Assembly (NCBI RefSeq): GCF_024362695.1
Contig: NC_065408.1
Span: 7,626,001-7,690,000 of the forward strand
Direction: 5' to 3'
DNA length: 64,000 bases
Source of the DNA: Pectinophora gossypiella
Lineage: Eukaryota; Arthropoda; Insecta; Lepidoptera; Gelechiidae
The position numbers and the translations under genes were made by a program. The notes beneath the pieces are model-generated. The model had not been told where the DNA came from, searched no databases, and saw nothing but the letters and a program-made list of their open reading frames with translations. This document shows, one piece after another, positions 1 through 12,100 of the stretch. Position 1 is the stretch's first letter; each line of letters starts with the position of its first letter.

Positions 1-1005
1 GTTTAGTGTAATGTAAGCAGGCTAATAAGTAATCTAGAGCATAACATTGACAAAATATTTCAAACAACATTATTTTGTATACCTACTACCTAACGGAGAT
101 TTCAAAAAATGAGTTAATTACATTTTTGGGTTGTCAAATACAAAAACTTAAATTAATTTACAATCTAGATATTTAGACTATGTAATAACTCTTAAATGCG
201 ATTATTTCGATTTATAATAAGTGTAGTTATGTATAAAATAACCCCTTCTATATTGCCAAAAATCTAGAAATTTTCGAGGGTATTTTGATAACATAATCTT
301 TTTTCAAATTTATCATCTTGTTTACTCCTGGGGCCAGAAATTTATAACATGGGTGTTTAACCGCATTATACGCGTATACCTACTCGGTGCAATGTATGGT
401 ATTTTTGTTTTTAAAATCCGCTAGATGTCGCTATACCGATTACAAAATTTTCTGCATCGCGGTGTCAAGATTCTCCGGCAATATTATGATCTTCCGTTTC
501 TATTGTAGGTAATATTTTTTAACATCTGTAAGAAACATTTAATACACGCTAGTAGATAAAATTGAGGTTGTATTATTTTTGGATTATCTTGTGTGTGTTC
601 AATGGGCTTCTTCTCCTTTGTCTGTTGTGGTTTTATCCACCTTAGTAATAATTATGGGCGCTCGCGTTTAATTTGGGATAGACGGACTATCTTCACTCTG
701 CCGGTCTATTTTAAATACCTGTCGGAGAAAGAATTATTGAATTCAGAAGAATAGTGTCGGCGGTCACTTCTCCAATGAACACTTTACCTCTTTATAATTA
801 ATTTGATTTACTACTTAACATAAAGAGTGCGTATACGTTTCACTAGGCGCTGCAATTTATCTACTATAATATATATTTCATCAACGTGATTGAACCATCT
901 GCATTCCTTCACTTAACATCAGCCGCTTAGCTGGCATAAAGCTTTTTGTTATATTAAAAGCAACAAACAACTTACAGGAAATAAGCGGTTCATGGAAACT
1001 TCCAA
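1..1005. other. No recognised feature
   Basis: A+T-rich single-copy-looking DNA with stops in all frames. Confidence 0.6.
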
Positions 1006-1138
1006 ACAATCAATCAATCAATCAATCAATAATACTTTATTGCACAACAACATATACAAAGGACATAAACATACGAATAAAACATAAGCACAATAGGCGG
1101 CCTTATTGCTAAACAGCAATTTCTGCCAGGCAACCTTA
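1006..1138 (-). mobile_element. LINE 3' end with ATTG-repeat tail
   Basis: On the minus strand it ends GTGCAATAAAGTATT followed by ATTG repeats. It contains a polyadenylation-type AATAAA and GGCCGCCTATTGTGCTTATG. Near-identical to the copy at 52727, with relatives at 15000 and 20166. Class inferred from tail repeats and 5' truncation. Confidence 0.75.
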
Positions 1139-1397
1139 GGCAACAACAGCTTATAAATTATAAATTGCTTTTTATATTAAAACAGCAGATATACAGTGAG
1201 CATCTGAAAACTTACAGCCTAGTATAAAACAGGAAAAAAATTTGAAAAACTACTTTCTCACGCTGGTATAAACTAGATAAAATAATCGTCTATTTACTTT
1301 GACAGCTGACAATGAAGTCAGTGAACACGTGTCTACACGTTGCATCTTCTATTACGCCTCTAGAAGAAAAACGTACTTAACCTGGGTTGTCCCCTAG

Positions 1398-1570
1398 ACT
1401 GTCGAATTTGTTTTCAAATTTCTGTGTATGGATCTCTAAGCGATAGCATGTGCTATAAATTAAAGTTATCTTTGAGAGGAAACTTATATGCCTGTGGAGA
1501 CCAAATATTTAGGGGTTGAATCTGTAATTGACCTGGTTTTCCCTTCGGGTTGTAAAGTCGCATAGCACTT
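1398..1570 (+). mobile_element. Possible degenerate SINE S4 relative
   Basis: GTCGAATTTGTTTTC at the left and GGTTTTCCCTTCGGGTTGTA at the right occur in the S4 order, but the middle does not align. May be a chimera or a distant family. Confidence 0.35.
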
Positions 1571-2489
1571 ATGGTTAAGTAAGCAGAGCTCGGAATACAC
1601 GTTTAGTCAAAGAAGTATTTTAAAAAGTAAAAACTCTAAAGTAATGAAGTCGTGGATTATGTGGGCTAAGTAACTTGCTTTGTTAACTCCACGGTGCAAA
1701 GTGGATCTTACTTTCTGAAAGGAGTACTGAGACTAGGTAGTAGGTACTCTAGGTGGTGTTAGTCAGTTAGGTGTAAGTTGTGTAGTCTAAATTAGGTGCA
1801 ACTTCTGTGACTTTTAGGTCCAGTAAATCCGGAGATAAGAAAATTAGCTTTACAAAATTTCCGATCGTCAAAGTAATTTTGGACATTTCAGTTTTAATGT
1901 TCAGTTAAAATGTTGACTGACCGCGACGCAGCGGTAAAACAAATAGCATTTAAGTTGAAATTTTGCAAAAAAGAAATGCACATATAAATAAATACTACCT
2001 TATAGTTAGACATCCTTCCTAGGATTCCTGATTTCAAGTTATATTCTGTCTACTACTGTCGCTCTGTTCAAAAATGGAAACACTTCACAAGATTGTGTCG
2101 TAAAGATTATTTGAAAAATATCAAATACCGGTAATACATAACTGTTAATATTAACGTTCCAAATTCAAATTTAAAATTTAATTACACTCGTTTTTTATTG
2201 AGCAAATTTCGGAAGTGTTTCGGTTGTTTGATGAGGAAGTATAATTTTATCTAAGTAATGTACTTTGTCTTTGGGTTTAATGTGAATGTAAAGGGCCAGA
2301 CATCAAGGAGCATTCCCTTAGTTCTATTAAATCTTCTCAATCTATCTACTCCTTTTCTTCCATGGTATATGTAATAGTTTCAGTGTCTTATTATTATGTA
2401 GTTTATATACTCGTAAGTGTATCTATATTTGTATTCCCATGCAGCACTAACCCGCTATATTATATAATATTGAATATCTCCTATACTTA
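1571..2489. other. No recognised feature
   Basis: A+T-rich, no open frame or repeat family seen in the rest of the window. Confidence 0.6.
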
Positions 2490-2612
2490 AAGGTTACCTG
2501 GAAGAGATTGCTACTTAGAAATAAAATAAGGTTAACTATTGTAGTCTTCCTATTTCTCTTTTGTTACGTATTTTGTATTTCATGTTTGTGCAATAAACTA
2601 TTTGTTATGTTA
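2490..2612 (+). mobile_element. LINE 3' end, diverged
   Basis: GGTTACCTGGAAGAGATTGC and GTGCAATAAACTATTTGTTA mirror the order of landmarks in the ATTG-tailed family. The tail is TGTTATGTTATG instead. Confidence 0.55.
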
Positions 2613-3105
2613 TGTTAAAGTATGTAAACAACTAAAGACGTAGTAGTTAAAGTATAAGTTTGTATGTACTTTACATTACGCACACATCGCAACAAAGCCA
2701 TCGTTACCACGTCAATCTATGTCAAGATGTCACAATTTCGACAGTATGTAACTAATTGACTGAGATGAGCATCATAAATTAGCTGACGTTCAAGATATTT
2801 TGAATAGTCTTACCTGTCATTTATTATTTAATAGAACATTGCTGATATTTAAGGAAGCTTGTAATTTAATAAGTAATACTTATTGTTCGAGTTGTTTACA
2901 TATTCTGCGCGTAGGTTTCGTACTGTTAATCTACACCGTTTAATAAATTTAATATAATTCGATGAATTTCTAAGGAATGTATCCTCCATATTACTCTCGT
3001 GGGAACCATTGTTACTGATGGTCCTTTTCTAATCATAATTTCTCACTCGTGTGAAACACACATAATAATAGTCATTATTCACATTAATAATAGATCCGAA
3101 TTATA

Positions 3106-3241
3106 TCATCATATCTCTAGCGTTATCGCGTTTCTCACAGGGTCCGTTTACCTAATCTGAAGATTTGACAGGTCCGGTTTTTTACAGGAACGAGTCTGAC
3201 TTTTTAACCCGAAGGGAAAACCAGGCCAAAACAGGTTAGGT
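3106..3241 (-). mobile_element. SINE family S4, 3' part only
   Basis: Matches the tail half of the full copy at 58605 (GATTTGACAGGTCCGG, ACCCGAAGGGAAAACCAG) with substitutions. The head is missing. Confidence 0.75.
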
Positions 3242-3289
3242 AATTTTTGTAGATCAGAATAGCATAACATAAGCACATTATATCCCAAT

Positions 3290-3465
3290 TGGGTTAGACA
3301 GAGGTACATCTGTCGCTAGACGAACTGAGTATCCAAACCTCATCGAGCCTAACAGAAATGTTAGGCCAACGTGATAAGGTGGTGTCGTATCGCCGTCTAT
3401 AATGGTCGAGACAACTGTTTGTAAAAACTGCACTTAAGGTAAATTAATAACTCACTGTAATAAGT
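3290..3465 (+). repeat. Dispersed repeat shared with 63376-63770
   Basis: CCAACGTGATAAGG, CGTATCGCCGTCTATAATGG and a GGTAAATTAATAACTCA segment match the distal repeat near the window end. Unknown class. Confidence 0.5.
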
Positions 3466-3485
3466 ATACGATATATCACCTTCTC

Positions 3486-3773
3486 GGGAGGAGCTCGGTG
3501 GCGCAGCGGTAAACGCGCTCGGTCTGCGATTGTTGAAGTTAAGCAACTCTTGCAAAAGCCGGTCATAGGATAGGTGACCACAAAAAAAGCTTTCATCTCG
3601 AGCTCCTCCGTGCTTCGGAAGGCACGTTAAGCCGTTGGTCCTGGCTACATTAGCAGTCGTTATTACCATCAATCCGCACTGGGCCCGCGTGATGGTTTAA
3701 GGCCCGATCTCCCTATCCATCCATAGGGAAGGCCCGTGCCCCAGCAGTGGGGACGTTTATGGGCTGATGATGA
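3486..3773 (+). mobile_element. 5S-rRNA-headed SINE (family S2), full length
   Basis: The head starts GAGGAGCTCGGTGGCGCAGC, which has a tRNA-type A box (TGGCGCAGCGG). It continues into GAAGTTAAGCAAC and GGATAGGTGACC, the A-box and C-box regions of the 5S rRNA internal promoter. A central block (CGTGCTTCGGAAGGCACGTT) and a tail ending in GGGCTGATGATGA follow. It is flanked by 11-base duplications, ATCACCTTCTC (3475-3485) and ATCACGTTCTC (3774-3784), which show retroposition. Not a 5S rRNA gene. Confidence 0.85.
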
Positions 3774-3784
3774 ATCACGTTCTC

Positions 3785-6700
3785 ATTATATCGGTCCCCT
3801 TCCATCCCTAATCCTATACGTACCTACTTCAAGTTAAATTTTTGACATGACTTAGTTCAAATTTCTCTCAGATAGCATATACCACTTCGCCGGATTCGAC
3901 TTGCGACGTTCTATAGCAAACATTAAGATATTTCTATTCAAATAGAGAACACTCCTGATTTAAATATCGGGGCTACAAAATTATGCTTTACAAATAATTA
4001 TATTTTGTAAAATATCAGTAAGTACTTGTTTTAATATGTTCTTAAACAAAGAGTTGGTTTTGCAATTACAATGCTTTCCTAAAGGTTATCATTCGCCTAT
4101 ATTCGGTCATAAAATGTTAAATTAAGAAATATTGCTATACCTATAATATACATAGGAACTCAGCAATATAATTTTTCCTCCTCGTGACGTATTACCTTCA
4201 TATCTCATTTTCTACTCCAGAACAGTACTTCTCGTCATAAAATAAATAATTATATTTTATGACGATCATAAATTGTATATGGTTTTAAATGTGGCGCATA
4301 ATTTAGACGAAGGGCTTTGTAGTCTTAATAGGTTACCCAAGCGAGGTCGATGTTGACGAAATTTATTAATGAATTTGCACAAAAATTTTTTTGTTAGGGC
4401 AAAAGGAAAAAATACTTAAACTCTTCTTCTCTTCTCAAGTATTTTTTCCTTTTACACAATGATGCATTAATATCCGAGTCATCAGCAGAATCGAACGTAA
4501 TATTGGATTGGTTGAATATTAGGTAAGTACTTTAAAGCGTTATAAAGCTGATTAGATCTTTGTTCCATCAAAACGAGTATCTATATTATTTCATTGAAAA
4601 CGTTTTGGCATTGCGTTCCAAGCTGTAGTAGTTACGAAGGAAAACAATCTTTATTTCGGCCGAGCAAAAGTTGGTCAGCAGTGTTGCAAGTTGGAAGAGA
4701 TTTAGAAAGAATGTCGCTAGGAGCACCTGGACCGAGGGACGAGTTTGTTATAATGTTATAGTTTGCGCCGCTAGGTTGGCGACATCCAATCCGCGTTGAT
4801 TCAGCTTGTAAGTTGCAAGCTTCGTATCTGACACTCTTTGAAATACACCCCTTTGTAGCAAGGAAATCCATGCAATACCTTTCAATTTCAAAGCTACTAG
4901 TGATAACTTATTGTAGTATTATTGAGTTATTGGATACATTGATTCCTAGTACCAATATTATTATTTGCAGTTATATACGTTACCTACTAATTAGCATTGC
5001 ATTTAATTAAGCACAAGAAAACTTGCTTCACATTATATATAATGTTTAATCCAGTTAATCCAGATTTACACGCGCCTACTTTAAATTTAAATTAGAAAGA
5101 TCCTAAATCTTGAAATTTTGCCATCAACAACATTTTGTTACACACAGAGCCCTCGGGCGCAGGTTCTTGAGAGCTAAACTTGAGCCTGGCAAAACATTCG
5201 ACTCTATTTATCTCGACACGACTTTTTTCACAAAACTTTCTCTAATGCCATAATCCTTTCTTCATCCGACGAAAACATTAAGAAGGTGGATAAAAGTTTC
5301 CGTTGAAATGTAGAGACGTATTTTTTCGGGGTAATTACGAGTGTGAGAACGGATATTTTTTCTTGTTAACTTTTACCTAAGTATCTTCTGAGCGTCAAAC
5401 TTTATACTACTACTATTTCTTTAACTTTTGTTGACATTAAATGCGGGATTGGTCCCTTATTTCATTTCACACAAATACTAGTTGGCAAAATAAGCTGAAC
5501 TGCAGTAGAACTACAGATAAACACGAGACGTACGATCTCGCACCCCGACTATTATCCGCTACTACTACGTATATTCACACGGAGTAACAAACAAAAAATG
5601 ATATAATGACTCGATTCTTTGTATCAACCAGCCTTTTCTCACGAGACGCCAGACGCCGTCCTAAAAACTATTGCTACTGATAAGTGAATTTTCGCAAAAA
5701 TAATTCAATGCCATCAACTTCTGCTTTCACGCCTAATAAATGAATCGATTTTGAACTCGTTTAGATTTTCTGAACTTTGAATGGCGTTAATTTAATTTAT
5801 GCGAGTTTCTTTTGATGAGGAAAGTTTTCTTCCCTCGTCGCTTTCCTATAACTTAAAATAAATCTTTTGCCTCATATTTTTTCACATTGTTGCTTGTATA
5901 TAAAAAATAAGCATTTATTTCTTTGGCAAAAATATGAATGTTAAAATATTAAAAATGCGAGTACATTATTCACATAATAATAGAACCTACCTAACCTTAT
6001 TGGGTTGTTTGATGTCTGTATTGATGAAGATCAAGTACGCATTATGGTATTATTAGGTTATTGGAAACGCATACCTACACAAATCAAATTCCTTATCAAG
6101 AGAACTTCAATATCAATGTTACTAAAACATGTGAGTTTCCTCAGTCGTGTTTGTGAGTATGTGGGTAGTAATGTCTCTGGAAATATTCGTTAGGAAACAG
6201 ACGAGGACATAAAATATGAGGGAATTCGTTCCACGTCACGTCGTAAATCCGCCGAGATACTTTGATGGTGTCGAATGCGATAACAGTTTCATTCGACATA
6301 TGTTACAGGCGTCCTCATGTCCACTGGTTTTACTAAATGACGCCAATAAGATTGTTTTAATAACTCAAATGCTTATACCCTAGCAACACAGTGTCTAACA
6401 ACACGCTCAGATCCAAAGAAACTCCACAGTTTGAACTTCATTTACATTTTTATCTGACGTGCTGTCGTTAAGAATTATGTAAAGAGGTAAAAAGTTAACA
6501 ATACTCGCTTGTATTGTTATCCGCGCTTGTTGCGAATTTATTGCAGGTTCTTTAGATATTTATGGGGGTATATTAACTTGAATTTATTTTCTCGGATTAA
6601 TTCGGTCAGAGCTACAGGTCGGGCAGGAATCTGCTGATCACAAGGGTCTCGATACCCATAAATTTGAATCACACGCGCTTTTTGAGGGGAAAACGTCCAT

Positions 6701-8783
6701 GCATTACGACGAGTGACCCTTCTCAAAGTCATTCAGACTGCTGAATTTAATATTATGGCTGTTCTGCTTACTTATATGTCTACAAATTCCAATCATCTGT
6801 TTATTTTTTAAGGATTAGAGTCAGGAGGAAGTTGTATAGCCTTGGAATATTCTTGATATTGCTCAAATATTTATACCAACCAACCGGAATAATGATATTC
6901 ATGAATTGCTATGATGACGAGTCCCGAGAGGTCGCCTTTGCGGGCCCCGGCCATGTTTATGATTTTACTTTCGTCAATAAATATATTCAGAACAAGCTCT
7001 ATCGTGAAACTTGGGCTATGAAAACAATAGTGACGGATGAGTGTATTTCACGCGAGTCTTTTATAGGTTTTCGTAAGCAGTAAGACCCGAAATAACGTGT
7101 ATACAATGTTTTATATTGAGCGTTATTAACATTTTCAAAAGCATTCATTTTACAACCACACGAGTAAATGAAAATATTTCAGCATCTATCGATATCGATG
7201 AATGTAATGTCGTACCTAAACTCGAAATCCCGAGTATCCAAAATGAACGAAATCTCCACGTTAATCCCGGGTTGAAGACGCAATGACGTGTACTGAAATG
7301 GTCGATGGGTACTCGAACGTGGATCGGGCCGAGCAAGTGTCTTCACTGGAGTAATCCCTCGGGCGCCACCAGCCAAGATATACTACCGAGATAATCTCCA
7401 CTCAGGCACGTAACTAGGACCAAAAGTCGCGACCTCACTTTCTCGCTTCCTTGCATAAACTCGGATCCTAATTTGCATATCAACCAATCTCTTCTAGATA
7501 AAGACGAGACTCCCTAATAAATAATGATTTTTTTTATAAATAAAGACTTTATATATTTTCTTTAATACAATACAATTTTCATTTGTGAAGCATTTATGAG
7601 TTCAATTTGAATATCAAAATATAGTAGTGACGTGAATATGTTTCAATTGATTGAACGGGAAACCTAACAGCGCCTCTGCTAGTCGGCCTACTCAAGGCTC
7701 ATGAAAGCAAAATCGCTGAGCTCCTGCGATACAGAACATCTGCCTTGCTAGCATTTTGTCGCAGCGATAAGCCGAAAGGTAGACGGAGGGCTAAGCCCGG
7801 CTTTAAAAAGTGTGGCATTCGTTTGGCTTCGTACATGCGAGTAATGTTAATATCCGAAAGATCTGCCAACTGAGCGGTTAAAGGGCAAAAACTACTGCGA
7901 AATTCTTCTCTTCTGTGGTTTATTCTTATTTACTCGAAATGGCCGACATATTTGAAACCAGGGCTGCCGACTCCTGGGTTGTTTCAGGTTCTATATTCAC
8001 GTTGTCCATTTTCTACTAGCTTCTCGTCTGGGATGCCTGTAACTCTAACAAAAATGACTTAAACGCTTTTAGGTTTGTAATTGTATTTGGTAATCACGTG
8101 GTTGTTTAACGCTAGCTAGCACTAGGTACAATACGCAAGTATAAATTATGTCGATAGCGGCAGTGTGTCACATAATTTCCGAAATGGTTAGTAAGTGGAA
8201 GTTATGTATAATGTACGTTTAGGTGACTCTTATGCGAAAAAGTATAGGTACTCAATTGTGGGAAAAATTTCAGATAGGTACGCGTCATTACTGTTTAAAG
8301 GCACGTAAGCCGGCTGTCAAAAGTTTGACTACACAATTAGGTGAATTACACGTTCATACATAAAGTTTCACATTTATTATTCCAACTGTTACACTTAACC
8401 GAAATGTTTTGTCTCGAGCGACTTTTTATTGAATTAGCGACACAATCCGGCCGAGACAAGCTATAATTTTTACCCTTGCTTAATTTTACAGGAGTTCAGA
8501 TCATCAGTAAACATCCCCCTCAGTATTTGTTACGATGTCACTAACAACCTGAATATATATGTTTAAATATTTGTAACAAACATGGAACATCCGTCGATTT
8601 GTTATTAATTATAAAATGTTTCACCAGAATTATAAATGAAGATCTGCGTCTGTTTTATGGTAGAGGTACAAGACGTTTACGTAAACACGTCTTCATAAAT
8701 CATCATCAGACTGACGTTCAAATGTTTAAAAAAAAAAACTTGAAAAAGCCTACCTATCTAATAATAAAATCGTACTACTCATA

Positions 8784-8787
<4 letters not shown>
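3785..8787. other. No recognised feature
   Basis: 5 kb without any repeat family of this window. Small open frames near 6005, 6832 and 7179 lack ATG-donor structure. The GC-richer patches at 4650-4820 and 7200-7430 could be conserved noncoding DNA. Confidence 0.55.
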
Positions 8788-8828
<41 letters not shown>

Positions 8829-8832
8829 ATTT
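8788..8832. repeat. (AT)n microsatellite
   Basis: About 45 bases of TA dinucleotides with two interruptions. It produces a meaningless Tyr/Ile-rich frame on the plus strand. Confidence 0.9.
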
Positions 8833-9023
8833 CGTTAGATTAGTAGAATTCAAATGTCACGTTTGATTGGTAATGATTAGAAAAAAAATACGTCTATGAA
8901 ATATTTTTTATTGAAAAGTTTATGTAGTCGGAGAATAGCGCATAGCATTCGAGGTTCCCAAAAAAATATAAATGGACTTAGTAATAGATTTTTACATTTA
9001 CACCTTTTAGCAGATGTCTTCTC

Positions 9024-9160
9024 TGAGGCACGTTAAGCCGTTGGTCCCGGTTACTACTTACTGATATAAGTACGTAGTCATTGATTGGTTCACGTCAGGG
9101 GTCTTTAGCGGTTCAATAATAACCCTGACACCAGGGTTGATTGGTTGGTCATCCACCAAC
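9024..9160 (+). mobile_element. tRNA-headed SINE (family S1), 5'-truncated
   Basis: It begins within the central block (GGCACGTTAAGCCG) and keeps the tail with the CCTGACACCAGGGTTGAT motif shared with eight other copies. Diverged, with the end altered. Confidence 0.75.
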
Positions 9161-12100
9161 GACTAAACTAAAAAAAACCTTTTGGTCAAGCACTCAAAAA
9201 ATCTGTTGTCTGATGGTCTGAATCTGTCGATGAAAATGGTCGGTACGTTACAAGTAAGCCATTTGTTTTTCTGTCAATTCTTGTAGATTTTCCACATTTC
9301 TAATATTGTAGTAATATGACATAAAATATTAATAAATCTGTCAATTATTAATCAATCAATTATTTGACGCGCATTTATCTACCTATTCGTTTATCAACTG
9401 AGTATTATTATTACACAACCACATTATAATTCTGGAGTATAAATTATCATGCTGGTCCTATCACAACATAGCATACAACAACAGAAAAGTTAATATGAAT
9501 TGATTTCTATAAGTGATTTCCTTATATTGTACGCATTTGATCCCTGAATATCCAGGATATTCATCGCTCTTTTATTGACATATAGACGTAGCAGTGAGTG
9601 TCGGACTTATTTTTATTTACTCACGTAGTAACTCATAAAAATACATTTATATTTATATTATACTTATCATGCGATTCAATACCCTCGCGAGTGTATTACA
9701 ATAAATGTTATTTGATATCGTGCGAATAGCGCCGCAATACGTGGACAATGATTGAGACAGACTTGCGACATCGACTTGTATCCATCGGACCCTTCCTGTA
9801 CTAACGATAACATGTGTTGAAGATAAAATAAATAATTGCTTTCAAAACGAAAACAAGACATTTGTAGGAAATTCGACAAGATAAACAAATCCAATGTAGG
9901 CATGCATAACAGATACGTGTTTTATTATTCATGACGGTGCTTCCCTGTACGTAGGCATAAAGTTGTATTCCTTGTATCTTCCAAGCTGTTCTGAGCTTCC
10001 AAGACTTCTTTCAACTTTTTTATATCATCTGTTATAAACACATAAAATATAACCAAGTCCACACTGAGATGCTTGCAGTCTGGTACAGGGAATTATGATA
10101 GGCGTTTAAATTTGTCGAGAGGTGTAAAACTCGGTTGTTATTTGTTATGTACCTTATTATGCGAAAAGAAAGCACTTTATGAGTTCGTGTTTTAAATAGA
10201 ATGAATCAAACTACCCGACAACATTATTTCGACTGTAGGAGCGTCGACAAGAATTATTGAAATGGGTATTCTTTTCATTTTCTTTTGAACAATACTCCAT
10301 TCGGATATTGCTTTTTTCTAAAGTGTCAATGCTAATATCGATAATGTATTCCCGATAAATTTACTTCGTTTCTATATTTGGTCTTCAGGCTTACTTTTAA
10401 TCTCCGTAATTTTATTGAGAAAATAAGTGGATAAAATAACACAAATGAAATAAAATCTTTTTGATTCTGATGCCTACTGCGATTTTTCGTTTTATTCGAC
10501 AATGTTATTATTTTTGAGTTCTTTAATGTCTACTTTCTTCTTCAAGTAAATGATTTTGTTAGCCATTACCGCGTCCATTTCTAAATTATATTTAAATGAG
10601 CCGCGATGACATCTTCGTTCCTCTTCGAAGCCAATTTATAACCAAATTTTTGTAGACATTTGATTGTATTTAATTATAAAACGGATGAAATATTAGGGTT
10701 TCAGAAATCCAATTTGCTGTGCGTGACAGTTATTATTTGCCATCAATTGCTGTAAAAATAACATGTCTTGTTGAAATTAATATCGGTATTCATTATGCTC
10801 ATTGCATGATATTGAATTATATTTATAATTAAACGTAACGATGTGTTTTAATTTAAAGTTTAACCGAAATCCCGCGAATGAAAGGATTTTCTTGTGAACC
10901 TTAATGTTCAACTCTGCGCGCAGGTTTAATTACAGATGGAATTTTCGAGCTTACAATACGAAGATGGCGTCGTACTGAAACAACAATACGAAATTGCACA
11001 CGAAAATCTTTCCCTATATACCTTTGTAGAATACGATACTTATAAGTAATTTGTTGGTAAAAGGTTTACTTAAAGTGGACAATCAATTTACAATTCACTA
11101 GCCATTTGTTTCCAAGAACCGAATGTGCACGTAATCAATAACACGTAAATATGTTATGTTCACGTAAAAATGTGGATCCCTTTCTTGGCAAAGGTCTTCG
11201 TCATGATGAATTTTGACTCGCCGTCGTTGTAAAATTATCTCCGTGGCAAATTTACGTTGGTATGTATAGGCCGGACATAACGAAATTAGGAATGTTATAG
11301 ATAGTACAGTAACCACATTCGTTGATAATTAAAGTCACAACTACCACAATCAGTTGATGATTAATCTCGAGATTTATCTCGTGCTCAAAAGCGGGAGGTA
11401 TGTCAACGCTGTATAATGTAATTATATTATGCTTTGTTCTGGTTTATGAAAAACACGTTTTAAAATAGCTTCTGGAATTTATTACGACTTGCGAATGTAA
11501 ACCTTGTTTACTTTACAATCAACGATATGGATTAGAACGATAACTTACAAGTAATATTGTGATAAGTAATATTTATAAGTAGTTATGAAGTGGTTACTTC
11601 AGTAAATGCAATTTTAAAGGTACATAATTGTTGAAGAAATCTTAACAGCCGCAGAATCGAACTTGGCGCTATTTTAGTTGCTGAAATTGTATACACAGTT
11701 CGAAACTCAATATAAGTTTCGTTGGACATCTATCTTACCAACTCGTGAAGTGCACTTTAGTAGTACCTATTTGCTTTTTCGGATTCCGTATTGCGAGTCA
11801 CCCGAGGGAAATCTGGTCGTATATTTGTATGATTAGCATTTTAATACGAAGGCTCCTTTTAAATAAGTATTCAATGCACTTAAGTCGGTCTTGGTGGCGC
11901 GTGTAATGTTATATAGTGTAGGTAGATTAAAGGGTAACAATTGATTGGCATAGGTTATGTATATTATGTCGTTCGTCCTTCGCGGCCGGACGTGTTTGTT
12001 TGTAAACACAGAAATCGCTGTAACGGCACGTATGACCGACTCAGCCGTTCGTTCGGTATCCACGCTTACATAATTGCATTTACCTACTACGATGTCCAAA

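Noticed and set aside
6005..6193. PDE4 common exon (starts FDV)
   Set aside because: FDV followed by CIDEDQ does not match the conserved block after the isoform-specific exon, and it lies upstream of the first exon.
8599..8838. Open frame rich in Tyr and Ile
   Set aside because: Produced by the (AT)n microsatellite.
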